Shown here: positions 21,510 to 32,920 of the stretch, one piece after another | Layout of the letters: each line of letters begins with the position of its first letter | Numbering within the stretch: the stretch's first letter is position 1 | Assembly (NCBI RefSeq): GCF_039388985.1 | Contig: NZ_CP135021.1 | Coordinates: 496,001 to 560,000, forward strand | Reading direction: 5' to 3' | DNA: 64,000 bases | Source of the DNA: Buchnera aphidicola (Aphis aurantii) | Lineage (GTDB): Bacteria; Pseudomonadota; Gammaproteobacteria; Enterobacterales; Enterobacteriaceae | Notes under the pieces: generated by a model | The model's input: the letters and a program-made list of their open reading frames with translations, nothing else | Told to the model about the DNA's origin: nothing | The model's database searches: none | Position numbers and translations under genes: made by a program

Positions 21510-22331
21510 ATATATTTCATTTCTTAAAAAATATCTTTGCATTAATTTAAATATATTTATAAAAATATAATTAATTAAAAAATAAATTTGCTTCTAATTA
21601 TTCTAAGAAACATTAAAATTATAATCTGATGAATTATATCCTAAATATTCAATTTAAAAACAAATATTATTGATTAAATTTTTATAGCAATATACTAATA
21701 TTAATAATAAATTTACTTAAACTCAAATAATTCAAAAGACATCATGATTTTAATTTATTTGAATTTATTAAATTAAATTTTGATGTTGACCGACATAAAT
21801 AATACAGTTTATTATTTTTATAAATTCTTTCTCTAATCTAAATCATCAAAAAAAATTAATTATATTTACACCTAAAACAAGATCAATTTAATGATTACAA
21901 TATATAAAAACAACAAAAATAAAATATTTTTTGAACGACTACAAAAATATTATTAACAAAGAGACGAATAAATGATTGTAAATACCAATATTTTTAATTG
22001 TTACACTACTTTGAAAAAAATTTTAAAATTAAACATCTATAAATATATATCTTACTTAAAATATGTCAATATAAAAAAACAAACCCATGAAATATTAATA
22101 TAATTAATAACAATTAAAATAATACAATAAACTTCATATTAGAATGATATATTAAATAAGTTATTGAATATTTTAACTACTAAAATTATTAATATTTTTT
22201 TATTTTTTATTAATGTTTATAGATTTATTTTTGAAAATATTATAATTAATATTATATTAAGAATAAAAAATATTTTTAATTTTAAAAAACTTAAATATAT
22301 ATTCTTAATATTTAAATTTTAGGATTATATT
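21510..22331. other. 822 bp non-coding stretch between ppiD and mdlA
   Basis: This is the longest gene-free stretch in the window. I see no open frame of useful length with recognisable protein similarity on either strand and no tRNA-like fold. Stop codons are frequent in all frames and the base composition is extremely AT-rich. One imperfect dyad is visible at 21743-21757 and 21769-21785. In E. coli several genes (including ybaV, ybaW, queC, ybaE, cof) lie between ppiD and mdlA, so this is most simply their eroded remains. The last part should contain the mdlA promoter. Confidence 0.75.
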
Positions 22332-24080
22332 GTGAGATTATTCAAACAATTAAAATGGTATTTTATACAAGAATGGAAACGTTATTTAGGATCTATTATT
22401 TTATTAGTAACAATAGCATTTTTACAATTAATACCACCTAAAATCATTGGCATTATAGTAGATTTAATTATCAGAGAAAAAATGAATAGTATAGATATAC
22501 TACCATGGATTTTAATTATTTTTTTAATAGCCATTATTGTATATATACTAAGATATTTCTGGAGAATTCTTTTATTTGGAGCATCCTATAATCTTGCAAC
22601 AAAATTAAGAGTAAAATTTTACTCATATCTTAGCAATCAAAGTCACATGTTTTTTTTGAAACATCGAACTGGAGATTTAATTGCTAGAGCAACAAATGAT
22701 GTCGATCGTGTTGTATACGCAGCAGGAGAAGGTGTTTTAACACTAATAGATTCATCAATTATGGGTTTATCTGTATTAATTGTTATGATTACTCAAATCA
22801 GTTGGTCATTAACAATAATCTCTCTTATACCAATGCCAATTATGGCAGTTTTAATTCAAAAATATGGTAAAGAACTACATGATAAATTTAAAAATTCTCA
22901 ACAATCATTTTCTTTATTAAATAATCATACTCAAGAAATATTTACTAGTATTCGGATGATTCGATCATTTGGATTAGAAGAAAATCAATTAAAAAAATTT
23001 AACGATATTGTTAATGAAGCTGGAAAAAAAAATATACAAGTAGCTAAAATAGACGCTCGTTTTGATCCTGTAATTTACTTATCAGTAGCATTTTCTAACT
23101 TACTAGGCATTACTATAGGTGCATACTTAGTATGGAAAAAAACAATTACCATCGGTCAACTAACAAGTTTTATTATGTATTTAGGTTTAATGATATGGCC
23201 TATGCTAGCATTAGCGTGGATGTTTAATATAGTTGAAAGAGGAAGTGCAGCGTGGGAAAGAATTTATTCAATCATTACAAACAAACTATATATTGAAGAT
23301 GGTATAAAAACAGCACCCACGACTCCAAAGAAATTACATGTTAACATTAATACTTTTTTTTATCCAAAAAGAAATATTCCATCTTTAAAAAAAATTAACT
23401 TTACTCTTTTCCCAGGTAAAAGTTTAGGAATTTGCGGCCCAACCGGTTCAGGGAAAAGCACCATATTAAAACTAATTCAAAAACAATTTAATATTTCTAA
23501 TGGCGAAATAACTTATGACTCAATTCCACTGTTGCAATTAAAAATTGACTCTTGGAGAAAAAAAATTTCTATAGTTAATCAAACTTCATTTTTATTTTCA
23601 GATAGTATTTACAATAATATTTCTTTTGGAAAACCTCATGCTACTAAAAATGAAATTGAAACAGCAGCGAAATTAGCTGATATACATAAAGATATCATAT
23701 ATCTACCTAAAGGTTATGAGACACAAGTAGGTGAAAGAGGTGTAATGTTATCTGGTGGCCAAAAACAACGAATTTCTATAGCTCGAGCATTATTACTAAA
23801 CGCAGAAATATTAATTTTAGACGACGCTTTGTCTGCAGTAGATGGAAATACTGAAAATAATATTTTAAACAACTTAAGAAATTGGAAAAAAACTGAACAT
23901 TCAATGATAATTGTAGCACATCGTTTATCTGGGTTAATTAACACAGATGAAATTATTGTTCTTAAAAAAGGCATGATAATTCAACAAGGTAATCATAAAC
24001 AATTAATAAAAGAAAAAAATTGGTATCAATCTATGTACTACCATCAACAATTCAAGAAAATTGATGACAATTTAAAATAG
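22332..24080 (+). CDS. mdlA: ABC transporter, permease and ATPase half MdlA
   Basis: Half-size exporter of the multidrug/lipid type, 582 aa; it should form a heterodimer with MdlB in the inner membrane. An N-terminal six-helix domain (about 1-310) is followed by the nucleotide-binding domain. That domain has Walker [10 protein letters not shown] near residue 368, the signature LSGGQ near 471, Walker [13 protein letters not shown] and the switch His in AHRLSG. The start is GTG at 22332, chosen because [11 protein letters not shown] aligns with the family N-terminus and AGGAT precedes it. The substrate is unknown. Confidence 0.95.
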   Translation: MRLFKQLKWYFIQEWKRYLGSIILLVTIAFLQLIPPKIIGIIVDLIIREKMNSIDILPWILIIFLIAIIVYILRYFWRILLFGASYNLATKLRVKFYSYLSNQSHMFFLKHRTGDLIARATNDVDRVVYAAGEGVLTLIDSSIMGLSVLIVMITQISWSLTIISLIPMPIMAVLIQKYGKELHDKFKNSQQSFSLLNNHTQEIFTSIRMIRSFGLEENQLKKFNDIVNEAGKKNIQVAKIDARFDPVIYLSVAFSNLLGITIGAYLVWKKTITIGQLTSFIMYLGLMIWPMLALAWMFNIVERGSAAWERIYSIITNKLYIEDGIKTAPTTPKKLHVNINTFFYPKRNIPSLKKINFTLFPGKSLGICGPTGSGKSTILKLIQKQFNISNGEITYDSIPLLQLKIDSWRKKISIVNQTSFLFSDSIYNNISFGKPHATKNEIETAAKLADIHKDIIYLPKGYETQVGERGVMLSGGQKQRISIARALLLNAEILILDDALSAVDGNTENNILNNLRNWKKTEHSMIIVAHRLSGLINTDEIIVLKKGMIIQQGNHKQLIKEKNWYQSMYYHQQFKKIDDNLK

Positions 24081-24096
24081 ATGAGAAATTTACAAT

Positions 24097-25842
24097 ATGG
24101 ATCATTTAATAGAATTTTGGCCAATTTTAAAACGTTTGGTAAAATACGCAATACCTTGGAAAAAAAAAATTATGTTAGCATTTTTTTTTCTTATAATCGG
24201 TTCAACTGCAGAAGTGATAGGACCTATTTTAATTAGTTATTTTATGAATAATATTGTATCTAAACATAAATTTTATTTTACATCTATAATTTTTATTATT
24301 ATTGCATTTATTTTTTTACAAATATTAGCAGTTTTTTTTAATTATTTTCAAAGTATTTATTTTAATAAAATAGCTGTAAAAATCATCAATAAGTTACGAA
24401 ATGATGTTATGGATTCAGCGATTAAACAACCCATTTATCAATTTGATTCACAACCTATCGGTCAAATTATTTCTAAAGTAACTAATGATACTGAAGTAAT
24501 TAAAGAATTATATGATACTGTTTTTCCTATTTTGTTTCGTAGTATAACATTAATTATTATTATATTGTGTGCAATGTTCACCCTTGAATGGCATATGGCA
24601 ATGATTGCAACATTGATTATACCATTGATAATAATTATTATGTTATCTTATCAAAAGAAAAGTACTCCATTACTTCGAAATGTTAGATATTGTTTAGCAA
24701 ATATTAATAATAAATTTAATGAAACTATCAATGGAATAAATGTTATTCAACAATTCAGACAACAAAATAGATTTAAAAAAAGTATTCATTATAGTAGTCA
24801 ATTGCATTATTTAGCACGGATGAAAATATTAAAATTAGATGGTTTTTTACTACGACCGTTATTAAGTTTAATATCAGCTATAATATTATGTAGTTTTATC
24901 TTTTCATTTAGTTGTTTAAAAAACGAAATATTTGAAGTGGGTATATTATATGCTTTTATTACATATTTAGGACGGCTAAATGAACCTTTAATTTCAATAA
25001 CTATTCAACAATCTATATTACAACAATCAATTGTAGCAGGCGAAAGAATTTTTTCTCTTATAGATTCAAAAAAACAACAATATGGGAAAAACAAAAAAAT
25101 ACTAAAAACAGGGAAAATAAATATTAGAAATCTTAGTTTTAGTTATGATAAAAATCAAAAAAACATACTTAATAATATTAATATAGATATTCCATCTAAA
25201 AGTTTTGTTGCACTTGTAGGTCACACAGGAAGTGGAAAAAGTACTTTAGCTAATTTGTTAATGGGGTATTATCCAATTAAAAATGGAGATATATATCTTG
25301 ATGAAAAACCTATTAGTTCTATAAGCCATTGTATTTTAAGGGAAAATATATTAATGGTACAACAAGATCCAGTAATATTTGCAGATACTTTTTTTTCTAA
25401 TATTGCCTTGGGAAAAGAAATATCGGAAAAAAAAATATGGGAAATATTAAAAATTGTTAATCTTCATTCTTTAGTTAAATCTATGCCGAAAGGTTTGTAT
25501 TCTATTTTAGGAGAAGAAGGTAATACTCTGTCCGTAGGTCAAAAACAACTACTCTCTATCGCTAGAATACTTGCTAAAAATCCTAAAATTTTGATATTAG
25601 ATGAAGCAACTGCAAACATTGATTCTGAAACTGAAAAATTAATTCAAAAAACTCTAACTTCCATAACAGTCAATACTACATTAATTGTTATAGCACATAG
25701 ATTATCCACAATAATTGATGCAGATATTATTTTGGTTTTAGATAAAGGGAAGATTGTAGAATTCGGAACGCATAAACAATTATTAAATTTCAAAGGTTAT
25801 TATTCAAAAATGTATCATTTTCAAATATCTAAATACTATTAA
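24097..25842 (+). CDS. mdlB: ABC transporter, permease and ATPase half MdlB
   Basis: Partner half-transporter of MdlA, 581 aa, beginning 16 bp after it. It has six membrane helices, then Walker A GHTGSGKST near residue 374, Walker B ILILDEATANID and the switch region AHRLST. The signature is LSVGQ instead of LSGGQ. As far as I recall E. coli MdlB has the same variant, so this looks like a family property and not a local mutation. Retention of both halves in a reduced genome suggests a needed export function; that is inference. Confidence 0.95.
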   Translation: MDHLIEFWPILKRLVKYAIPWKKKIMLAFFFLIIGSTAEVIGPILISYFMNNIVSKHKFYFTSIIFIIIAFIFLQILAVFFNYFQSIYFNKIAVKIINKLRNDVMDSAIKQPIYQFDSQPIGQIISKVTNDTEVIKELYDTVFPILFRSITLIIIILCAMFTLEWHMAMIATLIIPLIIIIMLSYQKKSTPLLRNVRYCLANINNKFNETINGINVIQQFRQQNRFKKSIHYSSQLHYLARMKILKLDGFLLRPLLSLISAIILCSFIFSFSCLKNEIFEVGILYAFITYLGRLNEPLISITIQQSILQQSIVAGERIFSLIDSKKQQYGKNKKILKTGKINIRNLSFSYDKNQKNILNNINIDIPSKSFVALVGHTGSGKSTLANLLMGYYPIKNGDIYLDEKPISSISHCILRENILMVQQDPVIFADTFFSNIALGKEISEKKIWEILKIVNLHSLVKSMPKGLYSILGEEGNTLSVGQKQLLSIARILAKNPKILILDEATANIDSETEKLIQKTLTSITVNTTLIVIAHRLSTIIDADIILVLDKGKIVEFGTHKQLLNFKGYYSKMYHFQISKYY

Positions 25843-25856
25843 ATACTTGCTATATA

Positions 25857-25959
25857 AGATTCTGTTAGCAACCAAAACACCTGCATGTATTGATTGAGCT
25901 GCTTCTTTCCAGATCTGACTCATTTTTCAACTTAACAGTGCTTAGATCTAACAGAATCT
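25857..25959 (-). ncRNA. ffs: 4.5S RNA (signal recognition particle RNA)
   Basis: The RNA of the bacterial SRP, partner of Ffh. On the minus strand it contains GTCAGATCTGGAAAGAAGCAGC, the conserved domain-IV hairpin with its GGAA tetraloop and symmetric and asymmetric internal loops. The ends close with a perfect 12 bp stem, AGATTCTGTTAG with CTAACAGAATCT. Total about 103 nt against 114 in E. coli; the ends are set by this stem. Its place between mdlB and dnaX agrees with the E. coli region, but it is transcribed against both neighbours. No typical terminator is visible after it. Confidence 0.92.
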
Positions 25960-26050
25960 TTTTTAATGTATTTTATATCAAAAATTTAATTTTATATTCT
26001 ATACACTAATTATATAATTTACAACTAATATTCTAATAATATTTAAAAAT

Positions 26051-27139
26051 ATGAACTATCAAATACTAGCAAGAAAATATCGACCCCAATCTTTTGAAGA
26101 AATCATTGGACAAAAACACATTGTACAAGCTATATGTAATTCAATTCGTATTAACAGAATACATCATGCATGGTTATTATTTGGAAGTAGAGGAACAGGA
26201 AAAACAACTATTGGTCGATTATTAGCGAAAAGCTTAAATTGCCAAAAAAATATTAACTCTATCCCATGTCGAAAATGTATTAATTGTAAAGATATAGAAA
26301 CGGGTGCTTCCCTTGATTTTATTGAAATAGATGCTGCCTCAAGAACTAAAGTAGAAGAAATAAGAGAAATTTTAGACAATATTCATTATTTTCCAATTAA
26401 AAGTAGATTTAAAATATATTTAATTGATGAAGTACATATGCTTTCTCGACATAGTTTCAACGCATTATTAAAAACGCTAGAAGAACCACCTGAACATGTC
26501 AAATTTATTTTGGCAACAACAGATATAGAAAAAATACCTAAAACTATTATATCACGTTGTTTGTATTTTCAACTCAACAGTTTGCCTGAAAAAGATATTT
26601 TTGACTACTTAAAACTTGTTTTAAATATTGAAAAAATTAATTTTGATGAAGATTCTTTAAAAATAATATCTGAATATGCTAAAGGAAGCATGAGAGATTC
26701 ATTAAATTTATTAGAACATGCTATTAGCTTTAGCGAAAATAATATTAATTTAAAAAATATTAACAAAATGTTAGGCATTCCCAATAAAAAAAATATTTAT
26801 TTATTAACTCAATTTTTATTAGAAAAAGATGCTATAAAAACAATGTTATTATTAAGTCAAATAGACAAAACAAATGTAGAATGGGAAAATATTTTAATAG
26901 AAATGTTACGAATATTGCATCATATTGCTATGATAAAAACATATCCATTAAAATGGAATAAAGAAATATATACACATTATCAAAATATAGCATATAAAAC
27001 AAATAAAAAAGATATTCAAATATGTTATAAAATTTTATTAAATGGTAGAAAAGAACTAATTTTTTCACCAAATCATAAAATAGGTGTAGAAATGACTCTA
27101 CTTCAAGCAATTACATCGATAAAAAAAGAAAAACTATAA
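26051..27139 (+). CDS. dnaX: DNA polymerase III clamp-loader subunit DnaX (short, gamma-like)
   Basis: ATPase motor of the clamp loader that opens the beta sliding clamp. Walker A (GSRGTGKTT, residues 45-53) and the zinc cysteines 64, 73, 76 and 79 keep E. coli numbering. A DEVHML Walker B and the SRC sensor 1 are also present. The protein ends at residue 362, just before the end of E. coli domain III. Domains IV and V of tau, which bind DnaB helicase and the polymerase alpha subunit, are missing, so there is no tau form. An isolated ATG with little leader follows the ffs region. Confidence 0.95.
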   Translation: MNYQILARKYRPQSFEEIIGQKHIVQAICNSIRINRIHHAWLLFGSRGTGKTTIGRLLAKSLNCQKNINSIPCRKCINCKDIETGASLDFIEIDAASRTKVEEIREILDNIHYFPIKSRFKIYLIDEVHMLSRHSFNALLKTLEEPPEHVKFILATTDIEKIPKTIISRCLYFQLNSLPEKDIFDYLKLVLNIEKINFDEDSLKIISEYAKGSMRDSLNLLEHAISFSENNINLKNINKMLGIPNKKNIYLLTQFLLEKDAIKTMLLLSQIDKTNVEWENILIEMLRILHHIAMIKTYPLKWNKEIYTHYQNIAYKTNKKDIQICYKILLNGRKELIFSPNHKIGVEMTLLQAITSIKKEKL

Positions 27140-27198
27140 ATAAGTAATAAATTTATTTTTATTTAAATATTTTTAAAAAATTTAAAAGTGAGAAAACT

Positions 27199-27531
27199 AT
27201 GTTTAGTAAAGGCGGTTTGGGAAATTTGATGAAACAAGCACAACAAATGCAAGAAAAAATGGCTCAAATACAAGAAGAAATAGCAAAAATGGAAGTTACA
27301 GGTGAAGCTGGGGCAGGATTGGTAAAAGTCACAATTAATGGAGCTCATAACTGTAAATGTGTAGAAATAGATCCAAGCTTATTAAAGATTGATGATAAAG
27401 ATATGTTAGAAGATTTAGCAACTGCTGCATTTAATGACGCAAGTAGAAGAATATCTGAAGTTCAAAAGAAAAAAATGTCTTCTATATCTACAGGAATGCC
27501 GCTCCCCACAGGATTTAATGTTCCAATATAA
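27199..27531 (+). CDS. ybaB: YbaB/EbfC family nucleoid-associated protein
   Basis: Small dimeric DNA-binding protein, 110 aa (109 in E. coli), with the tweezer fold. The sequence is highly conserved: an N-terminal helix rich in Gln/Met ([16 protein letters not shown]), then [18 protein letters not shown], and the C-terminal GMPLPTGF. It follows dnaX as in E. coli. recR, the next gene in E. coli, is missing, and htpG comes after 67 bp. Confidence 0.96.
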   Translation: MFSKGGLGNLMKQAQQMQEKMAQIQEEIAKMEVTGEAGAGLVKVTINGAHNCKCVEIDPSLLKIDDKDMLEDLATAAFNDASRRISEVQKKKMSSISTGMPLPTGFNVPI

Positions 27532-27598
27532 ATTTAAAGAATTTTAAATATTTAAATTTTTAAAAATATTTTATATTTAATTTGCAAAAAGGTACTTT

Positions 27599-29473
27599 AT
27601 GAATACACAACAAAAAGAAACATATAATTTTCAATCTGAAGTCAAACAATTATTACATTTAATGATTCATTCTTTATATTCAAACAAAGAAATTTTTTTA
27701 AGAGAATTAATATCTAATGCATCAGATGCAATAGATAAACTTCGATTTGAATCTATATCATCACAAAACTTAAAAAATAAAGAACCAAAAATTCAAATTT
27801 CTATTAATAAATCACAAAAAACATTGATTATTAATGATAATGGAATTGGAATGACACGACAAGATATTATTGAAAATTTAGGTACAATTGCAAAATCAGG
27901 TACAAAGTCATTTTTAAAATCTTTAAAAAATAAAAAAGATAATATAAAAAATGAATTAATTGGAGAGTTTGGGGTAGGTTTTTATTCATCATTTATAGTT
28001 TCAGATAAAGTTTTGGTAAGAACGAAATTTGCTGGAAATCCATCCAATAACGGAATATTATGGGAATCTTCAGGTGAAGGACAATATAATATAACAAATA
28101 TTACAAAAAAAACACAGGGTACTGAAATTACATTATTTTTAAAAAAAGAAGAATATGAGTTTTTAGAAACATGGAAAATTAAAAATATTGTTAATAAGTA
28201 CTCAGATCATATTACTGTACCAGTAGAAATACAGATGTATGATGAAAAAAATAAAATATATTTCTGGGAACAAATCAACAAAGCTCAGGCACTATGGACT
28301 AGAAATAAATCTTCTATTAATGAAAAAGAATATCAAGAATTTTATAAATATTTAACTAATGATCAAAATAATCCTATTGTTTGGAGTCATAATCATGTAG
28401 AAGGAACTCATGAATATACTAGTTTATTATATGTTCCAGAAAAAGCAGCTTGGGATATTTGGAATAGAGATAATAAACACGGTTTAAAACTATATGTAAA
28501 ACGTGTTTATATTATGGATAATTCTCAGGAATTTTTACCTAATTATTTGAGATTTATTCGAGGCATAATAGATTCAAATAGTTTACCTTTAAATGTTTCT
28601 AGAGAAATATTGCAAAATAATTCTATTACTCAGAATTTAAAAAAAGCATTAGTAAAAAAATCATTAAAAATGTTAGAAAAATTATCTCAAAATGATAATA
28701 AAAAATATCAATCTTTTTGGAATCAATTTGGGTTAGTTTTAAAAGAAGGGCCTGCAGAAGATAGTGAAAATTTAAATTTAATAGCTCAACTTTTACGGTT
28801 CTCATCAATGAGAAACAACAACTCAGAACAAAACGTCTCATTAAAACAATATGTTTCTGATATGATTGAACAACAAGAAAAAATATATTATATCACTGCT
28901 GATAGTTACATGTCCGCTAAAAATAGCCCGCATCTTGAATTATTTAAGAAAAAAAATATTGATGTTTTATTGTTATCAGATAGAATTGACGAATGGATGA
29001 TGAATTATCTTATTGAATTTGAAGGCAAGAAATTTCAATCTATTAGTAAAGAAGATTCTTCATTAAATAAATTTATAGACGAAAAATCAACATATCAGAA
29101 AGAAACATCACAAGAAATTAATGAATTTTTAAAAAAAGTTAAACAAGTGATCGGTAATAAAGTAAAATCTATTAGATTAACAAACAGATTGTCAGAAACG
29201 CCATGCATTGTATTAAGTGATTCAAATGAAATGAGCACACAAATGGCCAAACTTTTTACTGCTGCCGGACAACCTGTGCCGGAATTAAAATATATATTCG
29301 AAATTAACCAAGAACATGAATTAATTAAAAAAATATGTAAAATTACTGACAATAAAATATTTGAAGAATGGATAAAATTATTATTAGACCAAGCATTATT
29401 TGCTGAAAAAGGAAATTTAGATAATCCACATAAATTTATTGCTAGAATGAATAAACTATTTATACAAGTATAA
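27599..29473 (+). CDS. htpG: Chaperone HtpG (Hsp90 family)
   Basis: Bacterial Hsp90, an ATP-dependent dimeric chaperone, 624 aa and full length. The GHKL ATPase motifs are in order: ELISNASDA (about 36-44), DNGIGM (about 80) and GEFGVGFYS (about 122). The middle-domain catalytic-loop segment NVSREILQ follows, then the C-terminal dimerisation domain. AAAGG precedes the ATG. A hairpin right after the stop separates it from adk. Confidence 0.98.
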   Translation: MNTQQKETYNFQSEVKQLLHLMIHSLYSNKEIFLRELISNASDAIDKLRFESISSQNLKNKEPKIQISINKSQKTLIINDNGIGMTRQDIIENLGTIAKSGTKSFLKSLKNKKDNIKNELIGEFGVGFYSSFIVSDKVLVRTKFAGNPSNNGILWESSGEGQYNITNITKKTQGTEITLFLKKEEYEFLETWKIKNIVNKYSDHITVPVEIQMYDEKNKIYFWEQINKAQALWTRNKSSINEKEYQEFYKYLTNDQNNPIVWSHNHVEGTHEYTSLLYVPEKAAWDIWNRDNKHGLKLYVKRVYIMDNSQEFLPNYLRFIRGIIDSNSLPLNVSREILQNNSITQNLKKALVKKSLKMLEKLSQNDNKKYQSFWNQFGLVLKEGPAEDSENLNLIAQLLRFSSMRNNNSEQNVSLKQYVSDMIEQQEKIYYITADSYMSAKNSPHLELFKKKNIDVLLLSDRIDEWMMNYLIEFEGKKFQSISKEDSSLNKFIDEKSTYQKETSQEINEFLKKVKQVIGNKVKSIRLTNRLSETPCIVLSDSNEMSTQMAKLFTAAGQPVPELKYIFEINQEHELIKKICKITDNKIFEEWIKLLLDQALFAEKGNLDNPHKFIARMNKLFIQV

Positions 29474-29479
29474 AAATAT

Positions 29480-29505
29480 GATTACTACTTTTTATAGTAG
29501 TAATC
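29480..29505 (+). terminator. Hairpin between htpG and adk
   Basis: The arms GATTACTAC and GTAGTAATC are a perfect 9 bp inverted repeat around an 8-base T/A loop, 6 bp after the htpG stop. It may act as a terminator or attenuator for htpG. Its presence argues against an adk start at 29478. Confidence 0.5.
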
Positions 29506-29546
29506 TAAATCTTACAACTATTTTAATAAATAATCCAAAAATAATT

Positions 29547-30200
29547 ATGCATATCATTTTACTAGGTGCTCCAGGCACTGGAAAAGGTACTCAATCTAAA
29601 TTTATTACAGAAAAATATAAAATTCCACAAATCTCTACAGGAGATATATTGAGAGAGCATATTAAATTAAATAATGAAATAGGTAAAAAAATATATAGCA
29701 TCTTAAAAAATGGAGAATTAGTTGCAGATGATATTGTATGTAATTTAGTTTATCAAACAATAAAAAGCAAAAATTATATTAACGGTTTTTTATTAGATGG
29801 GTTTCCTAGAACAATTAAGCAAGCAAAATATATATCCAACTTAGGTATTAAAATAAATTTTGTTTTAGAATTAATTGTACCAGACAAGATAATATTACAA
29901 CGAATATCAGGAAGAAGAATACATATTCAATCAGGTAGAAGTTATCATATTCATTTTAATCCTCCTATCGAAGAAGGAAAAGATGATATCACTAAAGATG
30001 ATCTGATTACTCGAGATGATGATAAAATTGAAAGTATTAATAACAGACTAAAAAATTATAAAAAAAATAGTCATATGTTAACGGAATATTATTTAAAAGA
30101 AGAGCAATTAAATAATTTAAAATTTTTTAAAATTGATGCATCAAAACACCAGGATTATATAAGAAAAGAAATACAAATAATATTAGATAAAAAAAACTAA
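29547..30200 (+). CDS. adk: Adenylate kinase
   Basis: Converts ATP plus AMP to two ADP. From the ATG at 29547 the product is 217 aa and aligns end to end with E. coli Adk (214). The open frame extends 23 codons upstream to 29478, but those residues have no counterpart and cover the hairpin at 29480-29505. The P-loop GAPGTGKGT starts at residue 7. The AMP-site QISTGD, the DGFPRT block and the LID segment GRR-H---GR-YH are all present. Confidence 0.96.
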   Translation: MHIILLGAPGTGKGTQSKFITEKYKIPQISTGDILREHIKLNNEIGKKIYSILKNGELVADDIVCNLVYQTIKSKNYINGFLLDGFPRTIKQAKYISNLGIKINFVLELIVPDKIILQRISGRRIHIQSGRSYHIHFNPPIEEGKDDITKDDLITRDDDKIESINNRLKNYKKNSHMLTEYYLKEEQLNNLKFFKIDASKHQDYIRKEIQIILDKKN

Positions 30201-30209
30201 TTTATTTCC

Positions 30210-30283
30210 TGCGTTCTACAGGATTCGAACCTGTGACCTACGGCTTAGAAGGCCGTTGCTCTATCCATCTGAGCTAAGAACGC
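30210..30283 (-). tRNA. argU: tRNA-Arg (anticodon UCU)
   Basis: Cloverleaf on the minus strand: 7 bp acceptor GCGTTCT with AGAACGC, anticodon stem ACGGC/GCCGT around loop CTTCTAA (anticodon TCT, reading AGA/AGG), and T arm with GGTTCGAATCC. The discriminator is A. The next three template bases do not give CCA, so the tail must be added by the CCA enzyme. AGA is the favoured Arg codon at this base composition. Confidence 0.95.
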
Positions 30284-30406
30284 ATAAAAATACAATATAA
30301 AATTTAACATTAAAATAAAACATATGCAACTAAAATTCATATTAGTTTTGAAAACTATACTGAAAAACAATTATAATTGTATTCAATATCAACTGAGTTA
30401 TTATAT

Positions 30407-31276
30407 ATGACAGCAATAATTATAGACGGTAATAAAATAGCAAAAAGTTTAGAAATAAATATTTCAAAAAAAATAAATAAAAGAAAAATAAATGGAAAAC
30501 GAATTCCAGGACTTGCAATGATTTTAATAGGGAATAACTCTGCTTCTCAGATTTATGTAAATAAAAAAATATTAGCTTGTAAAAATGTTGGGTTAATTTC
30601 TAAATATTGGAAGTTTCCAAATAATGCAAACGAAGATCAAATATTAAATCTTATTAACAAACTAAATGATGATATTAACATCGATGGGATTTTAATTCAA
30701 TTACCTATTCCTAAAAAAATAAACCATTTTAAGATTTTTAAAAGTATTAGACCAGATAAAGATGTTGACGGATTTCATCCGTATAATACAGGGTTGCTAT
30801 GCCAAAGAAATCCTAGTTTAAGAGCTTGTACTCCTAAAGGAATTATTACTATGTTGAATTATATGAAAATCAAAACACATGGTTTAAATGCAGTGGTAGT
30901 AGGTGCATCTAATATTGTAGGTCGTCCTATGAGTATGGAATTACTATTAGCAGGTTGCACAACAACTATCACACATAGATTTACTAAAAATTTAAAAAAT
31001 CATATAAATAGAGCTGATTTATTAATTTCTGCTGTAGGAAAACCAAAATTTATAGAAGGAAATTGGATAAAGAAAAATTCCATTGTTATCGATGTAGGAA
31101 TTAATCGATTGAAAAATGGTTCTATAGTAGGTGATATTGACTTTCAATCAGCTTTTTTAAAAGCTTCTTATATAACACCAGTTCCAGGTGGAGTTGGTCC
31201 CATGACTGTGGTTAGTTTACTTCAAAATACATTAGAAGCATGTGAAAAATATCATGATATCTATACAAAAAAATAA
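30407..31276 (+). CDS. folD: Bifunctional methylenetetrahydrofolate dehydrogenase/cyclohydrolase
   Basis: FolD interconverts methylene-, methenyl- and 10-formyl-tetrahydrofolate, supplying formyl groups for Fmt and one-carbon units. From ATG 30407 the protein is 289 aa (288 in E. coli). A TTG at 30377 would add ten unmatched residues. Catalytic Tyr50 and Lys54 (YVNKK), the [10 protein letters not shown] block, the NADP-site GASNIVGRP and the C-terminal [10 protein letters not shown] are intact. Confidence 0.96.
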   Translation: MTAIIIDGNKIAKSLEINISKKINKRKINGKRIPGLAMILIGNNSASQIYVNKKILACKNVGLISKYWKFPNNANEDQILNLINKLNDDINIDGILIQLPIPKKINHFKIFKSIRPDKDVDGFHPYNTGLLCQRNPSLRACTPKGIITMLNYMKIKTHGLNAVVVGASNIVGRPMSMELLLAGCTTTITHRFTKNLKNHINRADLLISAVGKPKFIEGNWIKKNSIVIDVGINRLKNGSIVGDIDFQSAFLKASYITPVPGGVGPMTVVSLLQNTLEACEKYHDIYTKK

Positions 31277-31281
31277 AATAT

Positions 31282-32679
31282 TTAAATAGATTTTTTTTTA
31301 TATTTCCAAAATGTTTTATGAGGAGAATCTTCTAAAATTACATCTAACTTCATGAGTTCATTTCTTAATTCGTCTGCTTTTTCCCATAATTTTAAATTTC
31401 TAAAAATATTTCGTTTTTTAATTAAAATTTCAATATTTTTAATTTTATCCTTACTAAAAAAAGATTTTTTTTGTAAAAAATCTTCAGGATTTTCTAATAA
31501 AAAATTTAAACTAATAGCTAATTTTTTTAATCTAAAAGCAAATAAGTTAGATTTATATATATCATTTTTTTTTAAATAATTCACTTTTTTAGCTAATTTC
31601 GTTAAAATAAATAATGCTTTTGGAGTATTAAAATCATCATTGATTGACTCGTAAAATAATGATTCCAAATTCATACCTGCTACAGAATTTGGAATAGGTT
31701 GTGTATTATATAACGCGTTATACAAATACCTTAATGAAAGTTCCGATGTTTTCAAATTTTTTTCAGAATAATATATAGGATGACGATAATATGTAGATAA
31801 GAAAAAATAACGCAATACTTCAGGCTGATATTCTAACAAAATATCTTTTAAAAAGTATGCATTACCTAAAGATTTAGACATTTTTTGATCATTTATTATC
31901 ACCATTCCTGAATGCATCCAATAATTAATTTTAAATTTTTTATTAAAACATCTTGATTGAGATATTTCATTTTCATGATGTGGGAAAATAAGATCTGAAC
32001 CACCTCCATGAATATCTATATGATTTTTAAAAAATACATTTGTAATTGAGGTGCATTCAATATGCCATCCTGGTCTACCATTTCCCCAAGGTGATTCCCA
32101 CGAAAATTTATCGTTTTCTTTAGATTTCTTCCAAAGCACAAAATCTAATGGATTTTTTTTTATTTTTGACGCATCATATATACTAGAAATTAATTTTTTT
32201 AAAGATTGACGAGATAAAGACCCATAAGACTTATCACTATCTACTGAAAAAATAACATCGCCTTTACTATTTACATATGCATTTTTATTTTGAATTAATT
32301 TTTTTATGATCTGAATTATATCATCAATATGATCTGTAACTAACGGTTCTTTGTCAGGAATTTCCATTCCTAAATGAAGAAAATCTTGTTTCATTGAGTT
32401 GATCATTGTATTTGAAAAAACTTTAATATCAATATTTTTTGCTAAAGATTTTGAAATAATTTTATCATCAATATCTGTAATATTACGAATATATTTTACT
32501 TGAAAACCCAAAAATCTTAAATAACGTACTATCATATCAAAAACTATAAAAGTTCGTGCATGACCAATATGACAAAAATCATAAACAGTAACACCACAAA
32601 CATATAAATTAATTTCTTTATTGTTAGCAGGTGTAAATTTTTCTTTTTTACCAGTCAATGTATTAAAAATTTTTAACAT
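31282..32679 (-). CDS. cysS: Cysteinyl-tRNA synthetase
   Basis: Charges tRNA-Cys. Class I synthetase of 465 aa (461 in E. coli). It shows the zinc-site Cys in YVCGVTVYD, the HIGH motif as HIGHART, the WHIECTS and [11 protein letters not shown] zinc-site blocks and KMSKSLGN. It converges on folD with a 5 bp gap. The 241 bp upstream gap to divergent ybeD holds no gene and should carry both promoters. Confidence 0.97.
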   Translation of the reverse strand: MLKIFNTLTGKKEKFTPANNKEINLYVCGVTVYDFCHIGHARTFIVFDMIVRYLRFLGFQVKYIRNITDIDDKIISKSLAKNIDIKVFSNTMINSMKQDFLHLGMEIPDKEPLVTDHIDDIIQIIKKLIQNKNAYVNSKGDVIFSVDSDKSYGSLSRQSLKKLISSIYDASKIKKNPLDFVLWKKSKENDKFSWESPWGNGRPGWHIECTSITNVFFKNHIDIHGGGSDLIFPHHENEISQSRCFNKKFKINYWMHSGMVIINDQKMSKSLGNAYFLKDILLEYQPEVLRYFFLSTYYRHPIYYSEKNLKTSELSLRYLYNALYNTQPIPNSVAGMNLESLFYESINDDFNTPKALFILTKLAKKVNYLKKNDIYKSNLFAFRLKKLAISLNFLLENPEDFLQKKSFFSKDKIKNIEILIKKRNIFRNLKLWEKADELRNELMKLDVILEDSPHKTFWKYKKKSI

Positions 32680-32920
32680 AAGTTTCCTATAAAAAATTTT
32701 AAAAAAATAATATAAAATATATTATTTTCTATATTGTCAATATGATAAACTAACTGATTAGTCATCACTTTAATATTTTTAAAATTTATATAGATAAATT
32801 AAATTCTAAAATATATAAAATATTGAAATATAAATTCATTGTTAAAATAATTATATATTCTTTCACAAAAGTTTTATAAAATTAAAAATATTTTATAAAA
32901 AATAAAACCAGGATTAATTA

